The notes under the pieces: generated by a model
What the model was told of the DNA's origin: nothing
The model's input: only the letters and a program-made list of their open reading frames with translations
Databases searched by the model: none
Translations under genes and position numbers: made by a program
Part shown: piece after piece, positions 17,879-26,523 of the stretch
Position numbering within the stretch: position 1 is the stretch's first letter
Layout: the number at the start of each line of letters is the position of its first letter
Origin: Streptomyces sp. NBC_00358
GTDB taxonomy: Bacteria; Actinomycetota; Actinomycetes; Streptomycetales; Streptomycetaceae
Reading direction: 5' to 3'
Length of the DNA: 64,000 nucleotides
Assembly: GCF_036099295.1 (NCBI RefSeq)
Contig: NZ_CP107976.1
Location: 8,246,001-8,310,000 of the forward strand

Positions 17879-18221
17879 AGGAACTGCCCTCCAGCGGCAC
17901 GGTTGGCGGTACATCCCATGCGCCGCCGAGGATTGGAAAGGCCCGTGCTGCCTCGGTGCGAGCCAATGCGCCCCGGGCCCGGCCCGCATGCGGACGGGGA
18001 CCGGGCAGGTGATGAATTCCATCGTCCGGCGGACTGACGATCGATCGCCGGTGGATTCCGGCGGAGGGCTGACGGGGTGCGGACAGGGTGCTGTCGAGGT
18101 GCGGACGGGCTGCGCACGAGGCCGAGGTGTCCGGCGGCCCCTTCGCCCGGGCGCACCTGTGGCCGGGGCCTCTGCCAGGTGGCCCTCCGCCCGGCGGCCC
18201 CCTTGCCAGGCGGGCTCGCCG
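17879..18221. other. Intergenic region
   Basis: About 343 bp between two leftward genes. It must hold the promoter of the surface protein gene. No other feature was recognised. Confidence 0.4.
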
Positions 18222-19202
18222 CTACCCCGTCGTGACGGAGCGCTCCGCGGAGAAGCCGCCCCAGGTGCCGTCGGGAAGCTTCGGCCGGATGCGTACCCGG
18301 TGCGTCACGCCCGCGTCCCGGCCGATGTAGAAGCTGTACGTGCAGGTGCCCGACGGCGGGCTGCCACCCCAGACGAGCGAGGTCACGGCACGTCCGTCGA
18401 GATCGATCTCGTACTCGCTGATCACGCCGTCGACCTGGGGCGCTGTCCATGCCAGGTCGATGTAGTACGCCCCGTCGCTCCGGTGGCCCGTCCCCCGGAA
18501 GCCGGTCGGTGAGGTGCCGCGGCCGTCGTCCGTACCGGGCGCTGTGGTGATCCGGACGGTGCCGCTCGGCGGCGAGAGGTTGTCCGCGGCGTCGCGGGCC
18601 CGCACCGTGAAGGCGTAGGCCGTGCCGGGCCGCAGCCCCGTGACGACCGCGGCCGTCTGCGCGCCGCCCACGCTGTGGATCTTCGAGGTGCCCTGGTAGA
18701 TGTCGTACGACGCCACGCCCCGCGCGTCGGCCGACCTCGTCCAGGAGAGCTGGACCGCCCGGCTGCCGACCGCCCTGCCGTGCGGGCCGCCGGGGCGGGT
18801 GGGCGGAGTGCGGTCCGCCGCGACCGCCGGCGGGGTGGTGGCCCGCACCGGTCTGCTGGGCGGCCCCGGGACTCCGGCCGCGTTCCGGGCCCGGACCGTG
18901 AAGACGTACGGGGTGGACGGTTCGAGTCTGGTGACATCCACCATGTGCTCCGAACCGGGCACTTCCTTGACCTTGGTAGTGCCGCGGTACACCTCGTAGC
19001 GCGTGATCCTCGGGTCCTCCGAGGCCAGGTTCCACATGACGTGCACGCTGGTCGCGCTGCCCGCGGCGGCGGTCACACCCAGTGGCGCGGCGGGCAGCCG
19101 TTCGCCCTGGCCCGATGTCGCGGCACCCCAGCCGCAGGACGCGAGCGCCGGCAGCGCGCCGCACAGCAGCGCGCACAGGACGATCCTGGGAACACGTCGC
19201 AC
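18222..19202 (-). CDS. Fibronectin type III domain lipoprotein
   Basis: A 326-residue lipoprotein. The signal peptide ends in lipobox LASC (Cys about 23). Two FN3 domains follow (residues about 38-128 and 140-225; SATSVHVMWN, TRYEVYRGT, YVFTVRARNAAG, then VQLSWTRSADARGVASYDIY and YAFTVRARDAADN). The C-terminal beta domain (YYIDLAWTAPQVDGVISEYEI) has a Cys. The GTG at 19202 with GAGGGAGG upstream gives the correct signal peptide. It probably binds carbohydrate or protein at the cell surface. It is divergent from a secreted GH75 chitosanase. Confidence 0.85.
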   Translation of the reverse strand: MRRVPRIVLCALLCGALPALASCGWGAATSGQGERLPAAPLGVTAAAGSATSVHVMWNLASEDPRITRYEVYRGTTKVKEVPGSEHMVDVTRLEPSTPYVFTVRARNAAGVPGPPSRPVRATTPPAVAADRTPPTRPGGPHGRAVGSRAVQLSWTRSADARGVASYDIYQGTSKIHSVGGAQTAAVVTGLRPGTAYAFTVRARDAADNLSPPSGTVRITTAPGTDDGRGTSPTGFRGTGHRSDGAYYIDLAWTAPQVDGVISEYEIDLDGRAVTSLVWGGSPPSGTCTYSFYIGRDAGVTHRVRIRPKLPDGTWGGFSAERSVTTG

Positions 19203-19224
19203 GGGTCCGCCCTCCCTCGACGGG

Positions 19225-19240
19225 ATTGGTCTGTACCTAT
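19225..19240. promoter_or_regulatory. Weak dre-like site
   Basis: ATTGGTCTGTACCTAT matches the DasR-type consensus at most positions of the TGGTCT half but poorly in the other half. It lies 22 bp upstream of the FN3 lipoprotein and in the divergent region shared with the chitosanase gene, whose product releases glucosamine oligomers. Confidence 0.25.
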
Positions 19241-19566
19241 AAGACACGGGTGACGCGGCCACATCAAGAGGGGCGACGTTGTTGGCCGGACTGTCCCGGA
19301 CGTACGTATGCTGCTGTTGACGCGGCGTGAACTCGCCCCGATCTCAGGGGAGTTCGTGCCCGCGGCGCGGACCGCTGTCGTCGCTGATCCCGCGCCGACG
19401 CGTGCGGTCGAGGGGCCGGAGCCGGCTGCGGCTCGGGCCCTCGACCGTGCGGCGCCCGGCGAAGTGGCCGTGCACCGTCCGGCCCCCTCCCGGTGGACGC
19501 GCTGTCGGACGCCCACCAGATTTGGGCAGATGAGCGTCCGTGTCCCCCAGGAGAGGGTCTCCCATC
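19241..19566. other. Divergent promoter region
   Basis: The rest of the space between the FN3 lipoprotein gene and the chitosanase gene. No coding sequence is supported. An AGGAGAGG ribosome binding site lies at 19549-19556. Confidence 0.4.
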
Positions 19567-20277
19567 GTGCGTGTCCAGTCGCTGACGCTGGCCGCGGCCG
19601 GCGCGGCCGCCCTGCTCGCCTCGGCCCCGGCCGTGCTGTTCACCACCCCGACCACGGGCCGCCCCGGAAGCCCCGTCGTGCCGGCGCGGGAGGGCTCCGT
19701 CAGGGCCGCCGACCTGCTGGCGAAGCTTGGTGGCTGCGTCGCCGTCTCGAACGGGCGCTACCGCAGCGACGACGGCACCCGTGCCGAGATCCCGGTCTGC
19801 GGAGCCCAGGACGCCGTCTTCTGGAAGGCGGACATGGACATCGACTGCGACGGCAGACCGGGCCCCCTGTGCAACAGCCGCACGGACCCGCTCTTCTCCG
19901 AATCCACGGCCTTCCAGCAGTCCGACGGCCGCTATCTGAGCGCCGAGACCCTGCCCTACATCGTCGTCCCGGCCCCCAGTGACGTCTGGAACTACCGGGA
20001 CCACGGCATAGGGCCGGGCTCGGTGGCGGCCGTGATCTACCGGGACCGCGTCCAGTACGCCGTCGTCGGTGACACCGGCCCGCAGGACATCATCGGCGAG
20101 GCCTCCTACGCGGTGGCCGCGGCGCTCGGCATCCGCCCCGATCCGCGCGGCGGCGGTACGCCGTCCGGGGTCACCTACATCGTCTTCAAGAACTCCCGGA
20201 TGTCACCGATCGAGGACCACGCCGCCGCGGTGGCGGCGGGGGAGCGGCTGGCCCGGAAGCTCGTGGGCGAGGAGTAG
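19567..20277 (+). CDS. Secreted GH75 chitosanase
   Basis: A 236-residue secreted enzyme of glycoside hydrolase family 75, cutting chitosan. Signal peptide at residues 1-28 (SLTLAAAGAAALLASAPAV). Family motifs are FWKADMDIDCDG, LPYIVVP, VQYAVVGDTGP and IGEASYAVAAALGI; catalytic acids are expected in the ADMDID and GDTGP..GEAS segments. The GTG at 19567 has a strong AGGAGAGG 10 bases upstream. An in-frame ATG 27 bases earlier is the alternative start. Confidence 0.88.
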   Translation: MRVQSLTLAAAGAAALLASAPAVLFTTPTTGRPGSPVVPAREGSVRAADLLAKLGGCVAVSNGRYRSDDGTRAEIPVCGAQDAVFWKADMDIDCDGRPGPLCNSRTDPLFSESTAFQQSDGRYLSAETLPYIVVPAPSDVWNYRDHGIGPGSVAAVIYRDRVQYAVVGDTGPQDIIGEASYAVAAALGIRPDPRGGGTPSGVTYIVFKNSRMSPIEDHAAAVAAGERLARKLVGEE

Positions 20278-20346
20278 CCGCCGGAGTCCGGCGTCGGGCC
20301 GCCGCGGCGGAGGCCCCGGCGGTCCCTCCCCGGTACGGTCCCGCAG

Positions 20347-20418
20347 CGGGACGTCGGGACGTCGGGACGTCGGGACGTCGGGACGTCGGGACGTCGGGAC
20401 GTCGGGACGTCGGGACGT
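20347..20418. repeat. Nine copies of an 8-bp tandem repeat
   Basis: Nine perfect direct copies of CGGGACGT, each junction making the palindrome GACGTC. They lie between the convergent chitosanase and SDR genes. Such a short perfect array is prone to slippage and would be useful for strain typing. No coding role is supported. Confidence 0.92.
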
Positions 20419-20511
20419 CGGAACCCGGCGCGGCCGACGGCGGGGCGGCCGTCCGCCAGCCGGCACCGGCTCGGCGGCCGGTGCTCGGTGCTCGGCGCTC
20501 GGAGCCGGACG

Positions 20512-21276
20512 TCAGACGGCCGCCCAGCCGTTGTCCACGGGCAGGATCACGCCGTTGATGTTGCTCGCCGCGTCCGAGGCGAGGAACACGATCGCGGCCG
20601 CCTGCTCCTCGGCCTCGGCGGCCCGGCCGACGTTGCCCATGTACGCGCCGAGAACGGCGGGGCCGTGCGCTCCGGCCTCCAGGTCCACGGTGATGGCCGT
20701 CCTGGTGCCGCCCGGAGCGATGGCGTTCGCGCGGATGCCCTTGTCCCGGTACATGACGGCGAGGGACTTGGTGAGCCCCACCATGCCGTGCTTCGAGGCG
20801 GTGTACGCGGCCCCGGCGGCGCTGCCGCGCAGGCCCGCCTCCGAGGCGGTGTTCACGACGGCGCCCTTGCCGGCCGCGAGCATGTGCGGCAGTACCGCCC
20901 GGGTGAGCAGGAACGGAGCGGTGAGGTTGACCCGGATGACCCGCTCCCACTCCGCGTCGCTGACCTCGGCCACCGCCGACATGCGGTCCATGATCCCGGC
21001 GTTGTTCACCAGCACGTCCACTCCGCCGAACCGCTCCACCGCCGTCGCGGCCACCCGGTCGACGACCGCCTGCTCGCTCAGGTCGCCCGTGACCGCCACG
21101 GCGCTGCCGCCGGATGCCTCGATCTCCTTGACGACCGCCGCGGCGCCCTCGGCGTTGAGATCGGCGACGACCACCCTCGCGCCCTGCGCCGCGAAGGCGA
21201 GGGCGGCGGCGCGGCCGATGCCCGAGCCCGCTCCGGTGACGATGACGCTGCGGCCGTCCAGTCCAGTGGTGGTCAT
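20512..21276 (-). CDS. Short-chain dehydrogenase/reductase
   Basis: A 254-residue classical SDR: cofactor motif TGAGSGIGRA, NNAG at about residue 87, catalytic Ser in NTASEAGL, YxxxK in YTASKHG, C-terminal PVDNGWAAV. Acidic residues after strand 2 (VVADLNAEG) favour NAD over NADP. The substrate is unknown. It is divergent from a TetR gene, with an imperfect palindrome between them, so it is probably the regulator's target. Confidence 0.9.
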   Translation of the reverse strand: MTTTGLDGRSVIVTGAGSGIGRAAALAFAAQGARVVVADLNAEGAAAVVKEIEASGGSAVAVTGDLSEQAVVDRVAATAVERFGGVDVLVNNAGIMDRMSAVAEVSDAEWERVIRVNLTAPFLLTRAVLPHMLAAGKGAVVNTASEAGLRGSAAGAAYTASKHGMVGLTKSLAVMYRDKGIRANAIAPGGTRTAITVDLEAGAHGPAVLGAYMGNVGRAAEAEEQAAAIVFLASDAASNINGVILPVDNGWAAV

Positions 21277-21333
21277 GACGTTCTCCCAGAAGTGCGTACG
21301 GGCGCGGCCGAGAAGCTGCGCGACCACCGTACG

Positions 21334-21360
21334 ACTTAATGTCGCTGAATGACAGAAAGT
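21334..21360. promoter_or_regulatory. Candidate TetR operator between SDR and TetR genes
   Basis: ACTTAATGTC (21334-21343) and GACAGAAAGT (21351-21360) are inverted repeats matching at 8 of 10 positions with a 7-base spacer, in the SDR/TetR divergent promoter. Confidence 0.5.
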
Positions 21361-21437
21361 CTTCGGAGGTGCCGACGGAGATCGCTACAATCGCCGCAGT
21401 CCCGGCAGCACCCGCAGACGGAACCAAGGAGCCACCA

Positions 21438-22103
21438 GTGCCGCACGGCGCGATCGGCGAACACCCCGGCCGGGGCCGCGGCCGTACCGGGCGGCCACCG
21501 CTGACCGAGGAGCGCAGGGCCGAGATCCGGCTGGAGATCGCCCGCGCCGCCGTGGAACTCTTCGTCGACCAGGGCGTGACCGCCACCACCGGGGACCAGA
21601 TCGCCCAGGTCGTCGGTGTGTCCGCGCGAACCCTGTGGCGCTACTTCCCGAGCAAGGAGAGCTGCGTCAGCCCGCTGTTCGCGGCCGGGATCGAAGCGAT
21701 CGCCGCCGCGCTGCGCGCCTGGCCCGTCGGCGGCCCTCTGGAGGACGCCCTGGAACGGGCGTCCACGATCGCCGAGGGCCCGTTGGCGAGACCGCAACCG
21801 CCCAGGGTCCGCACCCTGCTGAGGCTCACCCGCACCGAGCCGGGGCTGCGTGCCGTCTGGCTCCAGGCCCACGACGAGGCCGAGCCGGTCTTCGCCCGCG
21901 CCCTCGCCGACCGCGCCGGGCTGGGCGCCGTCGACCTGCGCTCGGAGATCCAGGCCGCCATGCTCAACGCGGCGCTGCGCGCGGCGGTCGAGCACTACGC
22001 GTGGCGCACCGACGAAGAGGAGCCCGACCCCGCGAAGGCCCAGGCGGAGATGGCGGTGACGATCCGCTCGGCCCTGACGGTCGCGGCGCAGGGGATCTCC
22101 TGA
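21438..22103 (+). CDS. TetR-family transcriptional regulator
   Basis: A 221-residue regulator. N-terminal helix-turn-helix (AAVELFVDQGVTATTGDQIA then VSARTLWRYFPSKE) and a helical ligand domain. The GTG at 21438 has AAGGAG at the right distance. An ATG further upstream (21339) lies inside the putative operator and is unlikely. It probably represses the divergent SDR gene. Confidence 0.88.
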   Translation: MPHGAIGEHPGRGRGRTGRPPLTEERRAEIRLEIARAAVELFVDQGVTATTGDQIAQVVGVSARTLWRYFPSKESCVSPLFAAGIEAIAAALRAWPVGGPLEDALERASTIAEGPLARPQPPRVRTLLRLTRTEPGLRAVWLQAHDEAEPVFARALADRAGLGAVDLRSEIQAAMLNAALRAAVEHYAWRTDEEEPDPAKAQAEMAVTIRSALTVAAQGIS

Positions 22104-22104
22104 C

Positions 22105-22184
22105 CCGGGTCCTCATACGTCCGGGTCCTCGTGCATCCGGGTCCTCGTGCATCCGGGTCCTCATACGCCCCGGTTCTTGCACGT
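22105..22184. repeat. 16-bp tandem repeats
   Basis: Five consecutive 16-bp units of the form CCGGGTCCTCRTRCRY (the fifth diverged) lie just after the TetR stop, between convergent genes. No coding role is supported. Confidence 0.8.
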
Positions 22185-22192
22185 CCGGGTTG

Positions 22193-22609
22193 TCACACCT
22201 TGCGATACGTGTACGCGTCCGCTGCCGCCGCCTCCACCGCGGCGAGGTCGGCGCCCGCCGAGGCCGTGACGACGGCGGCCACCGCTCCCTCGACGAAGGG
22301 GGCGTCCACCAGCCGCGTGTTGTCCGGGAGTTCGTCGCCCTCGGCGAGCAGCGCCTTGACCGTGAGCACGGCGCTGCCCAGATCGGTGAGTACGGCGATG
22401 CCGGCACCGCGGTCCACGGAGGCCGCGGCGGCGGCGATCAGCTCGGCGCTGGTGCCGAGCCCCCCGTCCAGGGTGCCGCCCGCCGGGGAGACGGGGGCGA
22501 TCGCGCCGCCACCGGCCAGGCCCGTCGCCAGTTCGGCGACGGACGCGGCGACGGCGGCGCTGTGGGACACCAGCACTATGCCGACGAGCCCGTCCTCGGT
22601 GTCACTCAT
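22193..22609 (-). CDS. dhaM: DhaM, PTS-dependent dihydroxyacetone kinase phosphotransferase subunit
   Basis: A 138-residue single-domain DhaM (EIIA-man fold), the phosphoryl donor of PEP-dependent dihydroxyacetone kinase. The phospho-accepting His is in LVSHSAAVA (residue about 16). GLGTSAELI and VLTDLGSAVLTVK are typical. It lacks the HPr/EI-like extensions of E. coli DhaM, so phosphate must come from the general PTS. Its start overlaps the end of dhaL by 8 bp. Confidence 0.92.
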   Translation of the reverse strand: MSDTEDGLVGIVLVSHSAAVAASVAELATGLAGGGAIAPVSPAGGTLDGGLGTSAELIAAAAASVDRGAGIAVLTDLGSAVLTVKALLAEGDELPDNTRLVDAPFVEGAVAAVVTASAGADLAAVEAAAADAYTYRKV

Positions 22610-23201
22610 CGGCCGCCTCCACGAGTGCCGCGATCAGCAGGGCCGAGGACGTGGCGCCCGGGTCCTGGTGCCCGATGCTGCGCTCGCCCAGATAGCTGGC
22701 CCGGCCCTTGCGGGCCTGCAGGGGCGTCGTCGCGGCGGCGCCCTCCTCGGCGGCGGACTTCGCCGCGGCGAACGACTCGGCCAGCGCGTCGACCGCGGGG
22801 ACCAGGGCGTCGATCATGGTCTTGTCGCCGGGCGCGGCTCCGCCCAGCGCCATGACCGCGTCGACACCCGTGCGCAGCGCGTCCGCGAACTGTTCCCCGG
22901 TGACCTCGGTGGCGTCCCCGAGTGCCTTGCCGGTCCGGCGCAGCAGGGTGCCGTAGAGCGGTCCTGACGCACCGCCGACCGTCGAGATCAGCTGCCTCCC
23001 GGCGAGCGTGAGAACGGCGCCGGGGGTCTCCGGAGCCTCCTTCTCCAGGGTGACGGTCACCGCGGCGAATCCGCGCTGCAGATTGCTGCCGTGGTCGGCG
23101 TCACCGATCGGTGAGTCCAGGTCGGTGAGCCGTTCTGCCTCGCGGTCCACGGACGCGGCGGTCACCGTCATCCAACGGCGGAAGAATTCGGCGTCGAGCA
23201 C
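22602..23201 (-). CDS. dhaL: DhaL, ADP-binding subunit of dihydroxyacetone kinase
   Basis: A 199-residue DhaL that keeps the bound ADP re-phosphorylated by DhaM and passes phosphate to the substrate on DhaK. The metal/ADP Asp triad is in DSPIGDADHGSN, with GGASGPLYGT and GDKTMIDAL further on. The GTG at 23201 has AAGGAG nine bases upstream. The open frame extends upstream but that sequence is not DhaL-like. It is coupled to dhaM. Confidence 0.92.
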   Translation of the reverse strand: MLDAEFFRRWMTVTAASVDREAERLTDLDSPIGDADHGSNLQRGFAAVTVTLEKEAPETPGAVLTLAGRQLISTVGGASGPLYGTLLRRTGKALGDATEVTGEQFADALRTGVDAVMALGGAAPGDKTMIDALVPAVDALAESFAAAKSAAEEGAAATTPLQARKGRASYLGERSIGHQDPGATSSALLIAALVEAADE

Positions 23202-23302
23202 GGAATCTCCTTGCGTGATATGGAAGTTGACCTGGTGCCGGTCGGCCGGCGTTCGGCCTGCGCCGAGCGGCGGCTGACCTTCGCGCGACCGGACGGCCGG
23301 GT

Positions 23303-24295
23303 TCACACGCCCCAGCGCAGCCCCGGTGTCTTCACCGGCGCGTCCCACAGACGCAGCAGATCCTCGTCCACCTGGCACAGGGTCACCGAGGCCCCGGCCA
23401 TGTCGAGGGAGGTGACGTAGTTGCCGACCAGGGTGCGCGCCACGGGGATGCCCCGCTCGGTGAGCACCCGCTGTACCTCCGCGTTGAAGCCGTACAGCTC
23501 CAGCAGGGGGGTGGCGCCCATGCCGTTGACGAGGACCAGCACCGGATTGCGTGGTGCGAGGTCCTCCAGGACCGCGTGCACGGAGAAGTCGGCGATCTCG
23601 CGTGAGGTCATCATCGCGCGCCGCTCCCGGCCCGGTTCCCCGTGGATGCCGACGCCGAGCTCCAGCTCCCCGGGCGGCAGGTCGAACGTCGGGCTGCCCT
23701 TGGCCGGAGTCGTGCAGGCGCTGAGCGCGACGCCGAAACTGCGGGAGCTCTCGTTGACCTGCCGGGCCAGTGCCTCGACGGCCTCCAGGGGCGCGCCCTC
23801 CTCGGCGGCGGCGCCCGCGATCTTCTCCACGAACAGCGTCGCGCCCGTTCCGCGCCGTCCGGCCGTGTACAGACTGTCGGTGACGGCCACGTCGTCGTTG
23901 ACGAGCACCTTGGCGATCCGGATGCCCTCGTCCTCGGCCAGCTCCGCGGCCATGTCGAAGTTGAGGACGTCGCCCGTGTAGTTCTTCACGATGAACAGCA
24001 CGCCCGCGCCGCTGTCCACCGCGGCCGCCGCGCGCAGCATCTGGTCCGGCACCGGTGAGGTGAAGACCTCTCCGGGGCAGGCCGCAGACAGCATCCCGGG
24101 GCCCACGAATCCGCCGTGCAGCGGTTCGTGCCCGGATCCGCCGCCGGAGACGAGGCCCACCCGCCCCGCGACCGGCGCGTCCCTGCGTACGATCACGCGG
24201 TTCTCGACGTCCACCGTCAGCTCCGGATGGGCCGCCGCCATACCCCGCAGCGCGTCCGCCACCACCGTCTCCGCCACGTTGATGAGCATCTTCAT
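23303..24295 (-). CDS. dhaK: DhaK, dihydroxyacetone-binding subunit
   Basis: A 330-residue DhaK, which binds dihydroxyacetone covalently through a His. The active His lies in GIHGEPG (about 215), and SGGGSGHEP near the N-terminus carries the second site residue. First gene of dhaKLM. Its first five codons and its ribosome binding site (GGAGGTACCC) lie inside a 36-bp repeat duplicated at 33028-33063. Everything upstream of about 24311 therefore belongs to an integrated element, so its present promoter is element-borne or lost. Confidence 0.95.
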   Translation of the reverse strand: MKMLINVAETVVADALRGMAAAHPELTVDVENRVIVRRDAPVAGRVGLVSGGGSGHEPLHGGFVGPGMLSAACPGEVFTSPVPDQMLRAAAAVDSGAGVLFIVKNYTGDVLNFDMAAELAEDEGIRIAKVLVNDDVAVTDSLYTAGRRGTGATLFVEKIAGAAAEEGAPLEAVEALARQVNESSRSFGVALSACTTPAKGSPTFDLPPGELELGVGIHGEPGRERRAMMTSREIADFSVHAVLEDLAPRNPVLVLVNGMGATPLLELYGFNAEVQRVLTERGIPVARTLVGNYVTSLDMAGASVTLCQVDEDLLRLWDAPVKTPGLRWGV

Positions 24296-24311
24296 GGGTA
24301 CCTCCCGGTGA
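24276..24311. other. Left attachment-site copy (attL-like direct repeat) over the dhaK start
   Basis: A 36-bp sequence running from inside dhaK codon 7 through the start codon and ribosome binding site. It is repeated in the same orientation at 33028-33063 with one mismatch (C at 24306, T at 33058). With an integrase gene beside the far copy, the simplest reading is an att core. Confidence 0.75.
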
Positions 24312-24669
24312 AATTAACAGACGGGTTCCTGGCCTGCGTTTTCCCTGGTCAAACCTAGTGCGGATAGTTCTGGATCTTGGCGCTTCAGGGCGCTCGTTGT
24401 CGGGCTCCGGCGGTACTGATGCTGACCCGATGCTGACTTTAGTGACGGCCTGTCAGGTGAGTGGGGCAATGGGATGGGGTCGGCGGGAGTGCTGTCCCTT
24501 GCAGTATTGACCTTGCGGCAGCGAAGGTCACGCGGGCGGACGCTCGGGGATGTACGCGCGTACTCGAACCGCTCTCTGACGTCTATGTCTGGGGCGGGGG
24601 CGAGCTGGACCGCGTACCGGGCGGTGATCGACTCCTCGCATGTGCGAGCTGCTCGGCGGGGCTCCGAAG
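24312..24669. other. Element left flank, nothing recognised
   Basis: About 360 bp just inside the left repeat. Short frames are present but none has a recognisable motif. It now supplies the sequence upstream of dhaK. Confidence 0.4.
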
Positions 24670-24945
24670 CGGTCCCGGCCCGGTCGACCGGGCAGGTCAG
24701 GGCATCACCTCATCGTCGACGGGCGGGGTATCCCGCTCGCGGTGCCGCTGACCGGCGGAAACCGCGGGTGACGTCACCCGGCTTCTGCCTCTGCTGGACT
24801 AGATCCCGGCGATCGCGAGCCGGGCGCGCGGACCATTCCGGCGCCCCGATGCGCTGTCGGCCGTTCGCGGCTGCGGCCACGACAAGTACCGCCGTGGGAT
24901 CCGACTTGTGATTGCACAGGTCCGCACCACGACCGAGTCGGATCG
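24670..24945 (+). pseudogene. IS5-type DDE transposase remnant
   Basis: Read rightwards in shifting frames, this encodes fragments typical of streptomycete IS5-family transposases: HHLIVDGRGIPLAVPLTGGN, then in another frame DVTRLLPLLD followed by a stop, then HDKYRRGIRLVIA. There are at least two frameshifts and a stop. The N-terminal and C-terminal portions of the transposase and both inverted repeats are missing. It marks past insertion and decay in this element. Confidence 0.65.
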
Positions 24946-25475
24946 GCGAGATCGATGTCTCCGCCGCGGCGAAGGCGAGCCGGTGACGTTCGTCGTGAAG
25001 TTGTCTACCGCGTCCCGCTGACCTGCGGTGATGCGGTCGTGTCCGTCTCTGAGCTGCGCAGATGACTCTTGCAGCGTCGTTCAGGATGGTGTGACGTTAC
25101 GCAGTCGATTCTCCCCACGCGCTCCCCAGCACTCCTCGAACTCCCCAGATTCTCGCAGGGATGACGTTCGCTGCGGGCAGGGAGAGCCGGGGACGCCGGT
25201 GCGTGTGAGACGCCGGGTGGCGACACAGCGTCACGGCTGGCCATACCAGCCAGCAGGTTCCTCGTACGCTGGTGGTACAGACTCGATACCCCGTTGACCA
25301 GTGGAAATGGTGAAGGCTGAGGTCCTTGGAGCGGTGTTGGCCCGTATCTGGTCCGGATCTCCGGAAGTGGAGCCGAGCGGCGTTGCCCGTTCCCTGCTCT
25401 GGCGACAACACGGCGAAGGGCGTGGGACTCTCCGTCTCCAGTCAAGGCTCGAAGGGTGTGAAGGGCGGCGAGAAG
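24946..25475. other. Unassigned DNA inside the element
   Basis: About 530 bp with lower GC than the chromosome around it. Open frames on both strands have no recognisable domain or consistent codon bias. No promoter or RNA gene was identified. Confidence 0.4.
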
Positions 25476-25564
25476 GTCTCCTTTGCTCGCGCGGAGAGGA
25501 CTCGGTGATGCTGATCTTGAGAGTGCGGACGAACGGCTCACCTCGCTCGCGCGGAGAGGACGAC
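25476..25564 (-). CRISPR. Two-repeat type I-E-like CRISPR vestige
   Basis: Two copies of a sequence containing GCTCGCGCGGAGAGGAC lie exactly 60 bp apart (cores 25485-25501 and 25545-25561). Read on the minus strand the fuller copy is GTCCTCTCCGCGCGAGCGAG plus GTGAGCC, close in size and stem layout to actinobacterial type I-E repeats (28-29 bp with about 32-bp spacers). The left copy is degenerate at one end. No cas genes and no further repeats are present. It could be the worn end of an array or chance repetition. Confidence 0.42.
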
Positions 25565-25809
25565 GGAGCGCGCAGCTTTGAACGCCACGCATCCCAGGAT
25601 GAGACACGAACGAGCAGCACCGTGCCCGATCCGTCCCTCTCCAGGCCCGTCAACCCCAGCCGCACCTACCACCTCTTCGCGCTCTCAGAGTCCTTCCATG
25701 GGCTAACAAGTCGGGTGAAATCTACCTCTTTGAAAGTGGAGAGGCTCAGTCCTTGCCAGGCGACCTCCCGCAGGGGCGGGCGGTTTCCACCCGCCTCTGC
25801 GCTTCGTTG

Positions 25810-26523
25810 TCAGTCGGTCCGGTCGTTGAGGCCTTCGCGCACGAGCCAGTACGGGTAGCCGAACCGCTCGCCGAGGGCGATGAGGCTTCCTCTGTCGGCG
25901 GGCACCTGGTACGCCTTCATGGCGCGCAGGAAGAACCGGTAGCCGAGGTCGGCGCACGCCTCGGTGACCACTCGCTCCAGGGCCGGCACGAGGCCGGTCA
26001 CCGGAGCACCGAACGGCGGGTCCTGCGCCGCGTGGCTCAGGCGCCCCGAGGCCGGACGGATCACCTGGAGGACGTCCCGTCGCAGTTCTTCGTCCACTAC
26101 CGGCTGCGCCGGCAAAGGGACGAACGCGGAATCGTCCTGGCGCACTCGGGCCAGCCATGCCGCTTCGGCGCGACGCAGCCAAGTACGGGCGCTGATACCG
26201 CACTCGGCAGGGTCGAACAGGCCGTGTGTCGCCCCGAGCCACGTCGTGCGGATCGTGTTCTCCGGGAGCGGGGACCGAAGAAGCCGCTGGACGTCCTGGC
26301 CCAACTGCATCGCTTTGGAGCGGTCGAACTCGTCGACCGCCAGTGACGCGAAGCCGAGCCATTCCGCGAGAGGTCCGCCCTCGGGGCGGATGTGGCGGTC
26401 CGGCTCCCGGTCGAACATGTCCACCACACTCCACCGTGAGGCGATCCAGGTCAGCCCGATGTCCGTCACGTAGACGTCCTCCGGACAGCAGTTCTCGGAC
26501 TCCTTGCCGTCAGTCAAGATCAC
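25810..26523 (-). CDS. Putative immunity protein for the adjacent polymorphic toxin
   Basis: A 237-residue protein with no recognised domain and no signal peptide or transmembrane segment, so it is cytoplasmic. Its GTG start overlaps the toxin stop codon in a GTGA arrangement, tying its translation to the toxin gene. That position, directly 3' of a polymorphic toxin, is where cognate immunity genes lie. Content is acidic and Trp/Leu-rich (MFDREPDRHIRPEGGPLAEW, GYRFFLRAMKAYQVPADR), typical of immunity proteins as a class. Function rests on context only. Confidence 0.65.
   Translation of the reverse strand: MILTDGKESENCCPEDVYVTDIGLTWIASRWSVVDMFDREPDRHIRPEGGPLAEWLGFASLAVDEFDRSKAMQLGQDVQRLLRSPLPENTIRTTWLGATHGLFDPAECGISARTWLRRAEAAWLARVRQDDSAFVPLPAQPVVDEELRRDVLQVIRPASGRLSHAAQDPPFGAPVTGLVPALERVVTEACADLGYRFFLRAMKAYQVPADRGSLIALGERFGYPYWLVREGLNDRTD

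Noticed and set aside
20203..20466. A leftward frame with repeated DVPTSRRP
   Set aside because: Simply the translation of the 8-bp tandem repeat. No start signal or flanking domain.
25301..25858. A 185-residue rightward frame over the CRISPR-like repeats
   Set aside because: No recognisable motif, it runs across the repeats, and its end overlaps the immunity gene on the other strand.
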